From: Eunapius fragilis
Taxonomy: Eukaryota; Porifera; Demospongiae; Spongillida; Spongillidae
Reading direction: 5' to 3'
Assembly (NCBI GenBank): GCA_963681505.1
Contig: OY811977.1
Span: 1,995,217 to 2,059,216, forward strand
Length of the DNA: 64,000 bases
The notes below the pieces were generated by a model that did not search any database, was not told the origin of the DNA, and worked only from the letters and a program-made list of their open reading frames with translations. The translations under genes were made by a program, and so were the position numbers. Positions within the stretch are counted from its first letter, which is position 1, and every line of letters starts with the position of its first letter. Positions 9,352 to 21,000 of this stretch are shown in pieces.

Positions 9352-9449
9352 AATTTCGTAGCTAAACTGCTCTCACGTGACCCACGTTTTTTGGGCGCTA
9401 TGCATGAACGACTGCAATAATAATACGCGAGTGCGCACGAATTAAAGGT
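9352..9449. promoter_or_regulatory. Divergent (bidirectional) promoter of BET1-like and ACTL6A genes
   Basis: The 98 bp separating the two start codons must include both 5' UTRs and core promoters. It contains the palindrome TCACGTGA at 9373-9380 (E-box) and several CpGs, with no TATA box. Both genes begin with a 25-nt coding exon. Confidence 0.7.
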
Positions 9450-12400
9450 ATGAGTGGTGCTGTGTACGGAGGAGGTAAGGATCAGTTTGGTTCGTTGTTT
9501 TCAGGTTTCAGTTCATTTTTTGCCTTGTACACAGACGAAGTAGGGGCCCTGGTGTTTGACGTTGGGTCCTACACCACGCGTGTCGGCTATGCTGGCGAAG
9601 ATACCCCGAAGGTAAATTTAAGCACGTTGCCCGGTGCCATGCGACATCGTTGTCAAGCACTTCGGAGTTGACTATTGTAAGATGCGTGCGGGAGGCTAGG
9701 TGCAGTCGTTAGATACCCTGCTTTGATCGACCATGTGGGCTTTGCAGCTGCTGTGTGCGTAGTGCCGAACACAAGTTAACTTGGGAGGGTGGAGGTGAAC
9801 AGAGGGAGTTGATCCCAGGGGGGGAGGGGGGGGGATGTCAGTACAATAGACAGTAATTCAGATTGTTGGCGTTGATGTGGAATAAAGTTTATGACAGCTT
9901 GACACAGCAGGTTAAATGTTCGTACAATTTCCCTAAGCAACCAAGACGTAGTCTACTATTGTTCATCTTTATCTGTTCCAATTGCAATGCACAAATAGCT
10001 AAACCTTCATTACAGCATGTTATAGTTGCAATAGGCTGCAGCTGTGACCATTTCCGCCCTAAAGCTAGAAATGCATTAATAACAAGGCATGATATTTGGA
10101 ATAAAGTATGACCTACCGTAGTTAATCTCAAGGTACACCTTGCATGGGTCATGTCATGATGATAACATTAATACTGAACACTCCTCAGAGTTTTTTATCT
10201 CACAAAATAGGCTATTTGCTTCTCCCATTCCTCCCCCCCCCCCCCCAACCACCCTCCCGTTATTAGTTATCATTGTGGCAGCTGTATGTTATGCTAGAGT
10301 AAAGCTTGCAATGGATGTGGCACAGGGCCTCAACGTACAGGCTTTTAATGGTGGCACAGGGCCTCAACGTACAGGCTTTTAATGGTGGCACAGGGCCTCA
10401 ACGTACAGGCTTTTAATGGTGGCATGGGACCTCAACGTACAGGCTTTTAATGGTGGCACAGGACCTCAACGTACAGGGTTTTAATGGTGGCACAGGGCCT
10501 CAACGTACAGGCTTTTAATGGTGGCACAGGACCTCAACGTACAGGCTTTTAATTGTGGCACAGGGCCTCAACGTACAGGCTTTTAATGGTGGCACAGGGC
10601 CTCAACGTACAGGCTTTTAATGGAGGCACAGGGCCTCAACGTACAGGCTTTTAATGGCACAAGGCCTCAACGTACAGGCTTTTAATGGTGGCACAGGGCC
10701 TCAACGTACAGGCTTTTAATGGTGGCACAGGGCCTCAATGTACAGGCTTTTAATGGAACATAACCATACATTCTGTCGTTCATTTCCTATTCATTATTGC
10801 TGTTCCTCAGGCTGATGTGCCGACGGTGATAGGGGTGGGGCCCCAGATGGAGACACCCATGGAGACAGGGGACAAGGAAGGATCGGCAGCCGTTCCCCAG
10901 CGGAAGTATTATATTGACAACACCTTTATCCACGTTCCCAGAGAAGGGGTGGAGATGGTGTCCCCCATGAAGGATGGCATGAGTAAGTTGCACGTGATGG
11001 GCCTCCCCCCCTCCCCCTTCCTTTACCTTAACAGATGGCATGAGTACGTTACATGTGATGGGCCTCCTCCCCCTTTCTTACCTTAACAACGTGAAGCATG
11101 AGTGCGTTTCATGTGATGGGCCTTCCCCTTGCTTACCTTAACAACACGGTGTTTCACAATATGATATTGATACCTGCTGTGCGTTGGCATGGCAACTGGC
11201 CATATCCAATAATAAAACAAGTCGGCTATTTTTCTTTTGAGTTGCTATTCAATAAGTGTCGATTTTTTTTTGTTCAGTTGCTGATTTGTAACTGTTCAGA
11301 GCTGTAATGTAGCTGGCATTGTCAAGTCATTATCAGGTGTTAGAATCCATCTCCTCTCCTCTTCCCCCATACTCCTCCCCAGTCCCATCCTCCTACCCAG
11401 TCCCCACGAGTCCCCATACTCCTCCCCAAGTACAAGTAATGACCCCTCATACTCCTCCCAAGTTTGTTCCCTTCTCCTCCCCAGTCCCACAATCCTCGCC
11501 AATAATGTTCTCCCATACTTCTCCCCAGTCTCATACTCCTCCCCAGTAATGTTCCCATACTTCTCCCTAGTAATGTTCCTATACTCCTCCCCAGTCCCAT
11601 ACTCCTCCCCAGTGATGTTCCCCCAACTCCTCCCCAGTAATGTTCCTATACTCCTCCCCAGTCCCATACTCCTCCCCAGTAATGTTCCCCAATACTCCTT
11701 AAGACTGCTGTGCCTTCCTTGTGTGCCTTCCTTGTGTACACACAGTCGAGGACTGGGACAACTACCAGAAGTTGTTGGACCACCTCTTCATCAGACATGT
11801 CAAATCTAACCCGGAGCTCCACCCTGTCCTCATGTCCGAAGCACCTGTAAGGCTTCATTTTAATGCTAGGGATGTTGGGTTGCCATAGTAACACTGGTGT
11901 AATAATCATTACCACCCTGTATTGTGAAGTGTTGATGTTCTATGTAATAATATGTTCCAGTTCATTCCTTTGATCTGGAAAACAGTATGATCCAGTCATT
12001 AGCCTGTAACCAATGCTCTGGTAGTATCATTAGCCTGTAACCAATGCTCTGGTAGTATCATTAGCCTGTAATCAATGCTCTGGTAGTATCATTAGCCTGT
12101 AACCAATGCTCTGGTAGTATCATTAGCCTGTAACCAATGCTCTGGTAGTATCATTAGCCTGTAACCAATGCTCTGGTAGTATCATTAGCCTGTAACCAAT
12201 GCTCTGGTAGTATCATTAGCCTGTAACCAATGCTCTGGTAATATCATTAACCTGTAACCAATGCTCTGGTAGTATCATTAGCCTGTAACCAATGTTCTGG
12301 TAGTATCATTAGCCTGTAACCAATGCTCTGGTAGTATCATTAGCCTGTAACCAATGTTCTGGTAGTATCATTAGCCTGTAACCAATGTTCTGGTAGTATC

Positions 12401-15391
12401 ATTAGCCTGCAACCAATGCTCTGGTAATATCATTAGCCTGCAACCAATGCTCTGGTAATATCATTAGCCTGCAAACAATGCTCTGGTAGTATCATTAGCC
12501 TGTAACCAATGCTCTGGTAGTATCATTAGCCTGTAACCAATGCTCTGGTAATATCATTAACCTGCAACCAATGCTCTGGTAGTATCATTAGCCTGCAACC
12601 AATGCTCTGGTAATATCATTAACCTGTAACCAATGCTCTGGTAATATCATTAGCCTGTAACCAATGCTCTGGTAATATCATTAACCCTGTAACCAATGCT
12701 CTGGTAATATCATTAACCTGTAACCAATGTTCTGGTAGTATCATTAGCCTGTAACCAATGCTCTGGTAGTATCATTAGCCTGTTACTTTCCTGTAAATTG
12801 CTAGTGGGTTTTTCGTTTTTTATATCGGATGTGTTGCAAGTTGGGAGGGCTAGGTTTGCGTTGACAGAGAAGTTGTACTTCAGTAATTTGGGGTAGCACT
12901 AATTGGGGATTGCTGCATTTTGTTTCATGGTAGTTGCCATAGTGACCCTACTTGTTCCTTCACCCTCAGTGGAACTTGAAGCAGAAGAGAGAGAAGCTAA
13001 CTGAGCTCATGTTTGAGACCTACAACGTACCCGCCTTCTTCCTGGCCAAGACTGCTGTACTGTCAGCGTAAGTACATGACGTCAACTGATTTGTTCCGGT
13101 TTTGATGCGCATGCATGTGATGTTCATGTCAGTGCTGAAAAGGGGGTCTGCTGTGTGGCTGGAAGGGGGGGGGGGAAATGTTTTAGATCTGGGAGATAAC
13201 TCTGGCAAATACATAATAGCCATTAGGTGAATTATCGATTGTGTTGAAGTTTTTGCCTACTGAAATTATATGCAAAAAATAAGGCAGCATTGCAAATCAG
13301 AAGAAAAAAAGAATTACTTTTAAAGATACATAGATGATGAGGGGAGGGAGGGAGGGGATGGGGAGGGAGGGGATGCTTTCCTTTCCACCACTATAGGTCC
13401 ACACAACCTTACCTCCACCCTCACCTCAGGTTTGCTAATGGTCGTTCCACTGCTCTGGTGGTCGACTCGGGAGCGACGCACACGTCAGTTGTTCCCGTCC
13501 ACGACGGCTATGCCCTCCAGGGGGCCGTGGTGAAAACGCCGCTGGCGGGGGACTTCATCACGGCGCAGTGTCAGAGGTTCATGGACGATGTCGGGGTGGA
13601 GGTGGTGCCGGCCTACATGGTGGCCAGCAAAGACGTGGTGAAGGAGCGGGCACCCGCCAGCTACGTCAAGAAGAACATCCCACCCGTGACAAAGTCCTTT
13701 CACCAGTACATGGTTAAGGTATGGGACAGGGTCTCTTCAGTCCATGAGGGAAGGGTGTGTGCCAGCCGGGTATTGTGTGTTACATAATACTGTCACCTAT
13801 GTATGGGCGGGGCTATCTCCAATGTATGGGTGGGGCTATCTCCAATGTATGGGTGGGGCTATCTCCAATGTATGGGTGGGGCTATCTCCAATGTATGGGT
13901 GGGGCTATCTCCAATGTATGGGCGGGGCTATCTCCAATGTATGGGCGGGGCTATCTCCAATGTATGGGTGGGGCTATCTCCAATGTATGGGCGGGGCTAT
14001 CTCCAATGTACGGGCGGGGCTATCTCCAATGTACGGGCGGGGCTATCTCCAATGTATGGGCGGGGCTATCTCCAATGTACGGGCGGGGCTATCTCCAATG
14101 TATGGGCGGGGCTATCTCCAATGTACGGGCGGGGCTATCTCCAATGTATGGGCGGGGCTATCTCCAATGTATGGGCGGGGCTATCTCCAATGTATGGGCG
14201 GGGCTATCTCCAATGTACGGGCGGGGCTATCTCCAATGTATGGGTGGGGCTATCTCCAATGTATGGGTGGGGCTATCTCCAATGTATGGGTGGGGCTATC
14301 TCCAATGTATGGGCGGGGCTATCTCCAATGTATGGGCGGGGCTATCTCCAATGTATGGATGGGGCTATCTCCAATGTATGGGCGGGGCTATCTCCAATGT
14401 ACGGGCGGGGCTATCTCCAATGTATGGGCGGGGCTATCTCCAATGTACGGGCGGGGCTATCTCCAATGTATGGGCGGGGCTATCTCCAATGTACGGGCGG
14501 GGCTATCTCCAATGTACGGGCGGGGCTATCTCCAATGTACGGGCGGGGCTATCTCCAATGTATGGGCGGGGCTATCTCCAATGTACGGGCGGGGCTATCT
14601 CCAATGTATGGGTGGGGCTATCTCCAATTTACGGGCGGGGCTATCTCCAATGTATGGGTGGGGCTATCTCCAATGTATGGGTGGGGCTATCTCCAATGTA
14701 TGGGCGGGGCTATCTCCAATGTATGGGCGGGGTATCACCATCCGTGTTTGTGGCACAATACACTAACTGAAGGGCCTTCTATTACCACTTATTTCACATT
14801 AATTTATCACTTTTATTAATGTATCACTTTTATTAATGTATCACTTTTATTAATGTATCACTTTCATTAATGTACATTTGCCATTACTAGGCTGTCTTCA
14901 TGATTTCTGCTGTGTTTGTAAACTCAATGATTTAAACAACAGCAGTAAACTAGTCACACTGCTCAGAACTAAATACAATCAGTGCAAGAACCCTATAAAG
15001 TGGGCTTTATTTAGAATACAACTGTGTAGATGTGGCAAGTGTGTGTAACAGTAAGCCTTGCTCTGTGCACACAGGAGGTGCTCCGCGACTTTTCAGCCAC
15101 CGTGGCAGAGGTCTCAACCAGCAACCTCAAGGATGAGTGAGTTTTTGTTACCGTATTTTGTTCCATGTACGTAACGGGACGTCTTATGACAAAATTTGGA
15201 TTTGTGGATATGTTTTCAAGTAATTTCTTTTGATCTGTTTACCCATATTAGACGCTAATACCTTCTGCAAAACCAACTTTTACGCACTTAAATTGGAACC
15301 ATCCGTGCGGAGTTATAAAGCGCTGAATTTTTAATTAAGACGTACTTTTCAATAGAAACGGGTCATCTTCTTTTTAGTTTGATTACTTTGA

Positions 15392-15432
<41 letters not shown>

Positions 15433-17722
15433 CTACATGTTACTTGCTCTTTGCCCGTACAGGATTGAGCAGAGCTCCAGCATACTCTCATCCACCTACG
15501 AGTTCCCCAATGGATACAACATAGGGCTGACTGTGGAGAAGTTCAAGTTGTGCGAAGGGCTGTTTGATGCTTCCCTGCTCAAGGTCTGTCGTACACTCGC
15601 ACACTATTTAGAATTTTGTTCTCGTATTTATGGCGACCAATGCGTTCACGCATTATGCACAAAGGGTATCTGTGTCAAAGTAATACGCACACAATTATTG
15701 TATTTGTATGTACACTTCAAGCTGTACTTCATTTGTGTGTGTGTCTCTGTCGTATATGTAACAGGGTATCAGTGGAGGTGATCTTCTTAGCATCCCGAAC
15801 TGTGTTCACAGCTGTGCTGCCATGTGCGATGTTGACATCAGACCAGTGAGTCACTCAGAAGTTGTGATTGTTAAAGATTTTAATAATTGATTTTAATAAT
15901 AGCATGATTTATTAATAATTCATGCATGTTGTTTCTCCTAAATATTTATTTTATAATATTTATTTTATTGTATTCTTGTACTCCTGTAATAGTTTAATAA
16001 ATAATTTTAGGTAGTAATAATTGTACTTAAAAGATTTTAATAATTGTACTTAAAAGATTTTATTTTTCATTATAATCTTTTGCTGCTTGTGCAGCTGAAT
16101 TGTGGTCAACTAACAACAAACAACAGAGCATTTGGCTGGTTTTGGTTTTGTCTTTAATAAATAATTTTGCTTTGCATTTTAAAGCTCACTCATTTTAACC
16201 ACAAAGTCTAACACATTATACCACTTGTTCAAGGGATGTCATGGTTCAATTATTTCACATCCTGTCATGTACAAATTTAATTTAAGACTTGCATCCAACC
16301 AATTACCATAGTCTTCCCATTTACATGGGTGGGTGGGGGATGACTCTATTCTTTGTGCTGCAGGCTCTGTACAGTAGTGTGGTAGCTGTCGGAGGCAACT
16401 CTTTGCTAAGTGGGTTCACAGAAAGGCTGAACAGGGATCTGTCTCACAGAACGCCACCTGTAAGTACACTTGGGTCTGGCCCCTCATCCCCACCTGTAAG
16501 TACACATGGGTCTGGCCCCTCACCCTCACCTGTAAGTACACATGGGTCTGGCCCCTCACCCCCACCTGTAAGTACACATGGGTCTGGCCCCTCACCCTCA
16601 CCTGTAAGTACACATGGGTCTGGCCCCTCACCCCCACCTGTAAGTACACATGGGTCTGGCCCCTCACCCCCACCTGTAAGTACACATGGGTCTGGCCCCT
16701 CACCCCCACCTGTAAGTACACATGGGTCTGGCCCCTCATCCCCACCTGTAAGTACACATGGGTCTGGCCCCTCACCCCCACCTGTAAGTACACATGGGTC
16801 TGGCCCCTCATCCCCACCTGTAAGTACACATGGGTCTGGCCCCTCACCCCACCTGTAAGTACACATGGGTCTGGCCCCTCACCCTCACCTGTAAGTACAC
16901 ATGGGTCTGGCCCCTCATCCCCACCTGTAAGTACACATGGGTCTGGCCCCTCACCCTCACCTGTAAGTACACATGGGTCTGGCCCCTCACCCTCACCTGT
17001 AAGTACACATGGGTCTGGCCCCTCATCCCCACCTGTAAGTACACATGGGTCTGGCCCCTCACCCTCACCTGTAAATACACATGGGTCTGGCCCCTCATCC
17101 CCACCTGTAAGTACACATGGGTCTGGCCCCTCACCCCCACGTATAACAGCAATAACCGATGCAGCATGTATAATTGTAAAGGCCTTGTAAATTGCAGTAA
17201 AACATCGGTAAACTAAAGATGACTAGGCAACATGTTGTGTGCAACGCTATAAATTATAGTAAACATCAATAAACTAAAGGTGACCATAGACTAGGCAACA
17301 TGGTGTGTGCAATGCTATAAATTATAGTAAAACTAATGTGTTACTGAAGCTATAATTGGATTCATTGCATTACATACAACATTGTTATATATGTTGGCCT
17401 TCAATTTTATTCATTACCCCTACCAACAACTTATTCGTTTAGAGCATTCGTGTGAAGCTGGTGCAGAATCCCACCACGGTGGAGCGTCGGTTCAGCTCTT
17501 GGATTGGTGGATCAATCCTGGCATCCCTGGTAAGCCCACGCGAACCTGCACACGTGGAATGCTCTGGCAGATGATGTGCACAGTTCTAGTAATATTGTGC
17601 TGGATGCTTGGATTTTAGTCTCTTCCCCCACTCCTCCTTAGGGTACTTTTCAGCAAATGTGGATTTCAAAGCAGGAGTATGATGAAGTGGGCAAGAGCAT
17701 TGTGGAAAAGAAGTGCCCTTAG
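9450..17722 (+). CDS. ACTL6A: ACTL6A / BAF53 (actin-related protein of chromatin remodellers), complete, twelve exons
   Basis: join(9450..9474, 9535..9611, 10811..10982, 11746..11846, 12970..13067, 13430..13718, 15075..15136, 15463..15583, 15765..15845, 16364..16459, 17443..17529, 17642..17722) encodes 429 residues, the length of human ACTL6A. It runs from [17 protein letters not shown] to a C-terminal VEKKCP. Actin-fold landmarks include [41 protein letters not shown] (region of divergence), [17 protein letters not shown] and [18 protein letters not shown]. The protein is a nuclear subunit of BAF/SWI-SNF, INO80 and TIP60-type complexes, bound through an HSA helix of the motor subunit. The 59-nt intron 1 could be read through by an ORF scan, but splicing it out restores the conserved N-terminus. 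Introns 2, 3, 4, 6 and 10 each contain a tandem array. Confidence 0.96.
10311..10756 (+). repeat. Intron 2 minisatellite, ~34-bp unit, about 13 copies
   Basis: The unit contains GGCACAGGGCCTCAACGTAC and AGGCTTTTAATGGT. Copies are nearly identical with GGGCC/GGACC variation. It sits in the ~1.2-kb ACTL6A intron 2 and ends about 55 bp before the exon 3 acceptor. Confidence 0.95.
10972..11146 (+). repeat. Triplicated exon 3 / intron 3 boundary of ACTL6A
   Basis: The exon 3 end and donor (GGCATGA then GTAAGT at 10983) recurs as GGCATGA-GTACGT at about 11037 and GCATGA-GTGCGT at about 11096. Each copy is followed by GTGATGGGCCT and CTTACCTTAACA. The unit is about 58 bp. Only the first copy has a strong donor. 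Confidence 0.8.
11346..11700 (+). repeat. Intron 3 CT-rich minisatellite
   Basis: Irregular repeats of CCCATACTCCTCCCCAGT with spacer TAATGTTC occupy most of the 3' half of ACTL6A intron 3. ORFs on either strand are repeat artefacts. Confidence 0.9.
11994..12783 (+). repeat. Intron 4 minisatellite, 31-bp unit, about 25 copies
   Basis: The unit is CATTAGCCTGTAACCAATGC followed by TCTGGTAGTAT. Variation is mostly at a few positions (TGTAAC/TGCAAC, GCTCTGG/GTTCTGG, GTAGTAT/GTAATAT). Copies are directly adjacent with no unique spacers. Confidence 0.95.
13797..14735 (+). repeat. Intron 6 GC-box minisatellite, 23-bp unit, about 40 copies
   Basis: The unit is TATGGGCGGGGCTATCTCCA plus ATG. It contains GGGCGGGGC, the binding word of Sp1/KLF factors. 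The variants are almost all C/T at CpG positions (TACGGG versus TATGGG, GGGCGG versus GGGTGG). Because 23 is not a multiple of three and the unit lacks stops in the forward direction, all three forward frames stay open for ~1 kb; none is a gene. Confidence 0.95.
14806..14873 (+). repeat. Short AT-rich tandem repeat in intron 6
   Basis: About four copies of a 17-bp unit, TATCACTTTTATTAATG, follow the GC-box array. Confidence 0.85.
16455..17140 (+). repeat. Minisatellite amplifying the exon 10 5' splice site of ACTL6A, 36-bp unit, about 19 copies
   Basis: The unit begins CACCTGTAAGTACACATGGG. The first copy is the true exon 10/intron 10 junction (CCACCT then GTAAGT at 16460), and every later copy repeats the same donor consensus. 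Donors at 16460 + 36k for k = 0 to 10 (last at 16820) are all in the exon 10 frame, with no stop between them. A 35-bp unit then breaks the frame, with the next donor at 16855. Confidence 0.93.
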
Positions 17723-18035
17723 AGAGACTTGCCACTCTTTTTCATTTTTTTTCTTTTTCATTTTCCTCTTCTGTTTTGGGGGGATTTGCCTATCACGAGG
17801 GGTGTATGCTGCGGTGTTGTGTGCGCATGTGATCCGTGATGTTAACAGTTAACCCTCCATTTAATTCATGGCTATGTTAGTAGTTTTGTATTCATGGCGC
17901 TGTTTCGATCGTTGGCTTGGCGACCGAAATACAAAAACAGTTCTGCCCGTTTTTTTTTTGTTGTTGTGGCTGTTAAATTTCAAAGATCGTACAAAGCGAG
18001 TGTGGTTTACATATGACAGTCGGCTGAGCACTAGA
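17723..18035. other. Intergenic between ACTL6A and the cadherin gene
   Basis: About 313 bp, with a T-rich stretch just after the ACTL6A stop (17740-17775) that may lie in its 3' UTR. The 17868 ATG is in frame with the cadherin and lacks a stop, but the ATG at 18036 places a signal peptide at the N-terminus, so I treat this stretch as promoter/5' UTR. Confidence 0.55.
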
Positions 18036-21000
18036 ATGGCTTCACATCTGAAGTCCCGTAGCTGCGCGTGGCACCTGGTTGTAGCCGTCGCCATCCATTT
18101 GCTGTTCTGTCCGCAGGAGGTCCACTCTCAGAGCGCAGAGTTTGGTCCCATCGCCGTCCCCGTGGTGTTTGATGAGCTGCAGCCGGCGGGGACTACCGTT
18201 GCCCTGATCGACGTGACGACTTACGGCTCCGATGCCGAAGGAGGAGCGTCTGTGTCTGGTGGAGTGTTTTCCATCCCCACAGACGGAGATGCGCAGTACT
18301 TCAGGATCGCGAGCTCCAGTACGGAGACGGGCGCGACCGGGAACTTGACCAGCGCCGTTGTGTTCGACGGCAAGGTACCGCCCCAGCTGGTATTCACATT
18401 TACAGTGACTTTCATCGCGCCGGATGGTATCACCTCCGCTAGTACTGGTGTCACCATTCAGCTCCAGCGCGTGAACCAACCGCCACGCTTCGCTAACCGC
18501 ACTTACGACGTTCGGCTGCCGGAGAAAACTCCTGGCGGGACGATTTTTTTGACAGTCACCGCCACAGACCCGAACCCTGTAGAATTGGAGTCCGTGATCG
18601 ACGAATTAACAGGCCAATCAGAACTCAAATACGTCGACACTAGTGGCCTGGTGACATACTCTATCGTCGGAGGAGATGCGAGAAACATGTTTGCAGTGGA
18701 TCCCCAAAGTGGAGACCTCTCTCTCACACCTCAGGCCGACCTTGGCATCGCTAGTGGGAGCGAGTATAACCTTACCGTCACTGCTACTGACGGGGGAGGG
18801 CTCACGGACAGTGCCGTAGTGCGTCTGCACGTGGTGGCCATCAACGCCCACTCCCCGATCATCACGAGCCCGCGTTATGCCTCAGCGACCATTCCCGAAG
18901 ACACTCCGCTCGGCTACGTGGTTTTGAGCGGGATCAACGCCACGGATGCGGACTCCGGGTCGAACGGTCAGATCCGTTACCTGATTTCATCGGGTGACGT
19001 GACCGGGAGCTTTGGCATAGACGAATCCACGGGCGAGTTGACTGTCTCCTCCCCCTTGAGTTGGATCGTGGCTTCCACGGTGACCCTTACCATTCTGGCC
19101 CAGGACGGAGGAACCCCGCCCCTCTCCGACGCCATGGAGGTCGACGTCACCGTACTGCGGATCTACAACTATCCGCCCGTATTCTCGCAACCGTCGTACG
19201 TCGCTAGCGTCCAGGAGAATCTTCCAGCGGGAGCTGAGGTTTTACAGGTCGCGGCATATGAACCGATCGCCGAAAACGTCCTAACCTACTCCATCGTAAA
19301 CGGCTCCCGCGGATCGTTCGCTATAGATCCCATGAGCGGGCTGATTACGACCAACGTCACCGTCAGTAGAGCGCTCACTCCTAGCTTCAACCTGACCGTG
19401 ATGGCCGTCGACAATTACGTCAACCTGTCTCTTCGATTGTCCGCCCTGGTCACAGTGTACGTCGAGATTACTAGCTCAAACGACCATCCCCCGCAATGGG
19501 CCAGATCCGCGTATCACATGGACACCTTTGGGGTACCCGATAGGACCGACATCGGAGTAATGACCGCCACGACACGCAACGAAGGGCCCGCGGCAGTGAT
19601 GACGTATTCCTTTTCCTCGTTGGATCCGACAAGACCCTACGCCTTTCGGATATATCCCACCACGGGGCTTGTCCGAACCAACGAGTCTATCAGCTTTGAC
19701 AAGCAGGAGTATTACTATTATACCGTCAGAGCCCAAGATAGCAGTAAAATCCCGCAGTATGCGGACGTCCCACTGACCATCCAAGTCCGCACAACGAACC
19801 TATTTCCTCCTATGTTCAGTGTGCACAGCGTCAACATCACGCTTGTTCAGAACGTCACCGTCGGAACAGTAGTACTCAACCAAACGGCAGTTGACTGGGA
19901 CACGGGGGTAAACGGCATGGTGCGATATAGAATACTGACACTGTTTGACCAAGCCGCTGGGTCGTTTGATGTTCATGCGACGAATGGTCAAGTATACGTG
20001 AACACAAGCCTGAATTACGGATTGAAGTAAGTATACATGTTGTGTATTGATCAATTTTATTTTGTCCTTGGTTATCATGGGTATCAATATATGCATGCCA
20101 TATTGTATTTACCTTGTTCTTGGTATCATGGGTATCAATGTATGCATGACATATTGCATAGCATTCTATAGAAGTGCAGCTTACATTTTGAATTGCAAGA
20201 GCTATAATTCTCCGCATAACTGCATGCTGAACTAATGATATAGCTGTGAGTAAAAAAAAAAAAACTCTAACTATTCATTGTCTTTTGAATTAATTACCAG
20301 TACGTTAGTTTAGTGTCATTTTTGTCAGTTAGAGAACTCATAATAAATCAAATTTCCACATTTCCTTGTAGGCTTCAGATCTTCTTCATTCTCCAAGCCT
20401 ATGACGGTGGATATCCAGATCCACGCACCGACACGATCAATGTAACAGTCTCAATCCTACACACTCCTCGCATTGCTCTAATGAAAGGGTACCAGATAGT
20501 TGTTCCTGAAAACGAGCCTGCAAATTTCAGTGTGATCACTTTGCTCAACTACACTTTTGACCCGGATGTTGGCAGTGGAGGCATGTTTCAATATCTTGAT
20601 ATCAAAGCTGACGACAATTTACCAGTGCCTTCATTTGCAATCAACCCTCATAGTGGCGAGATCACAACTTTGAGGAGTTTTGATTACAACGTCCAGCCAA
20701 TTATTGTGGTGACAATATTGATGCGTGATCTGGGCATTCCACCATTGGAAAGGTACCAGAATCTCACCATTTTCATCATACTACCTCCTAAATTTTCGTA
20801 CAATACCTCAGCGAGCATCTATGAGTACCTACCGTATGTTGTGGTGCTGCGTGAATACAGAGCAACAAATTTGGGCATAGGTGCCGGTTCAGAGGTCATT
20901 ACGTACAGCATCATTGACGGTGACCCCCAGGGAGACTTCAGAATAGACCCTTCAAACGGTGGAATCAATGTCACTACAGGTCTCAACAGAACAAGGTATA

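Noticed and set aside
9450-9671. Unspliced 73-codon reading of the ACTL6A 5' end
   Set aside because: A 59-nt intron (9475-9534) with good splice sites restores the conserved [17 protein letters not shown]; without it 20 foreign residues interrupt the actin fold.
11994-12783. Regular repeats resembling a CRISPR array
   Set aside because: The 31-bp units abut directly with no unique spacers, and the context is an animal intron.
13744-14819. Three overlapping ~340-codon frames rich in Gly/Leu/Ser/Met/Tyr
   Set aside because: They are the three forward translations of the same 23-bp intronic repeat; the ACTL6A model places the region between exons 6 and 7.
16416-17167. Minus-strand repeat proteins ([12 protein letters not shown] type)
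   Set aside because: Antisense translation of the 36-bp intronic minisatellite.
17868-18035. Upstream ATG for the cadherin (56 extra residues)
   Set aside because: The ATG at 18036 directly starts a typical signal peptide; the upstream extension would bury it.
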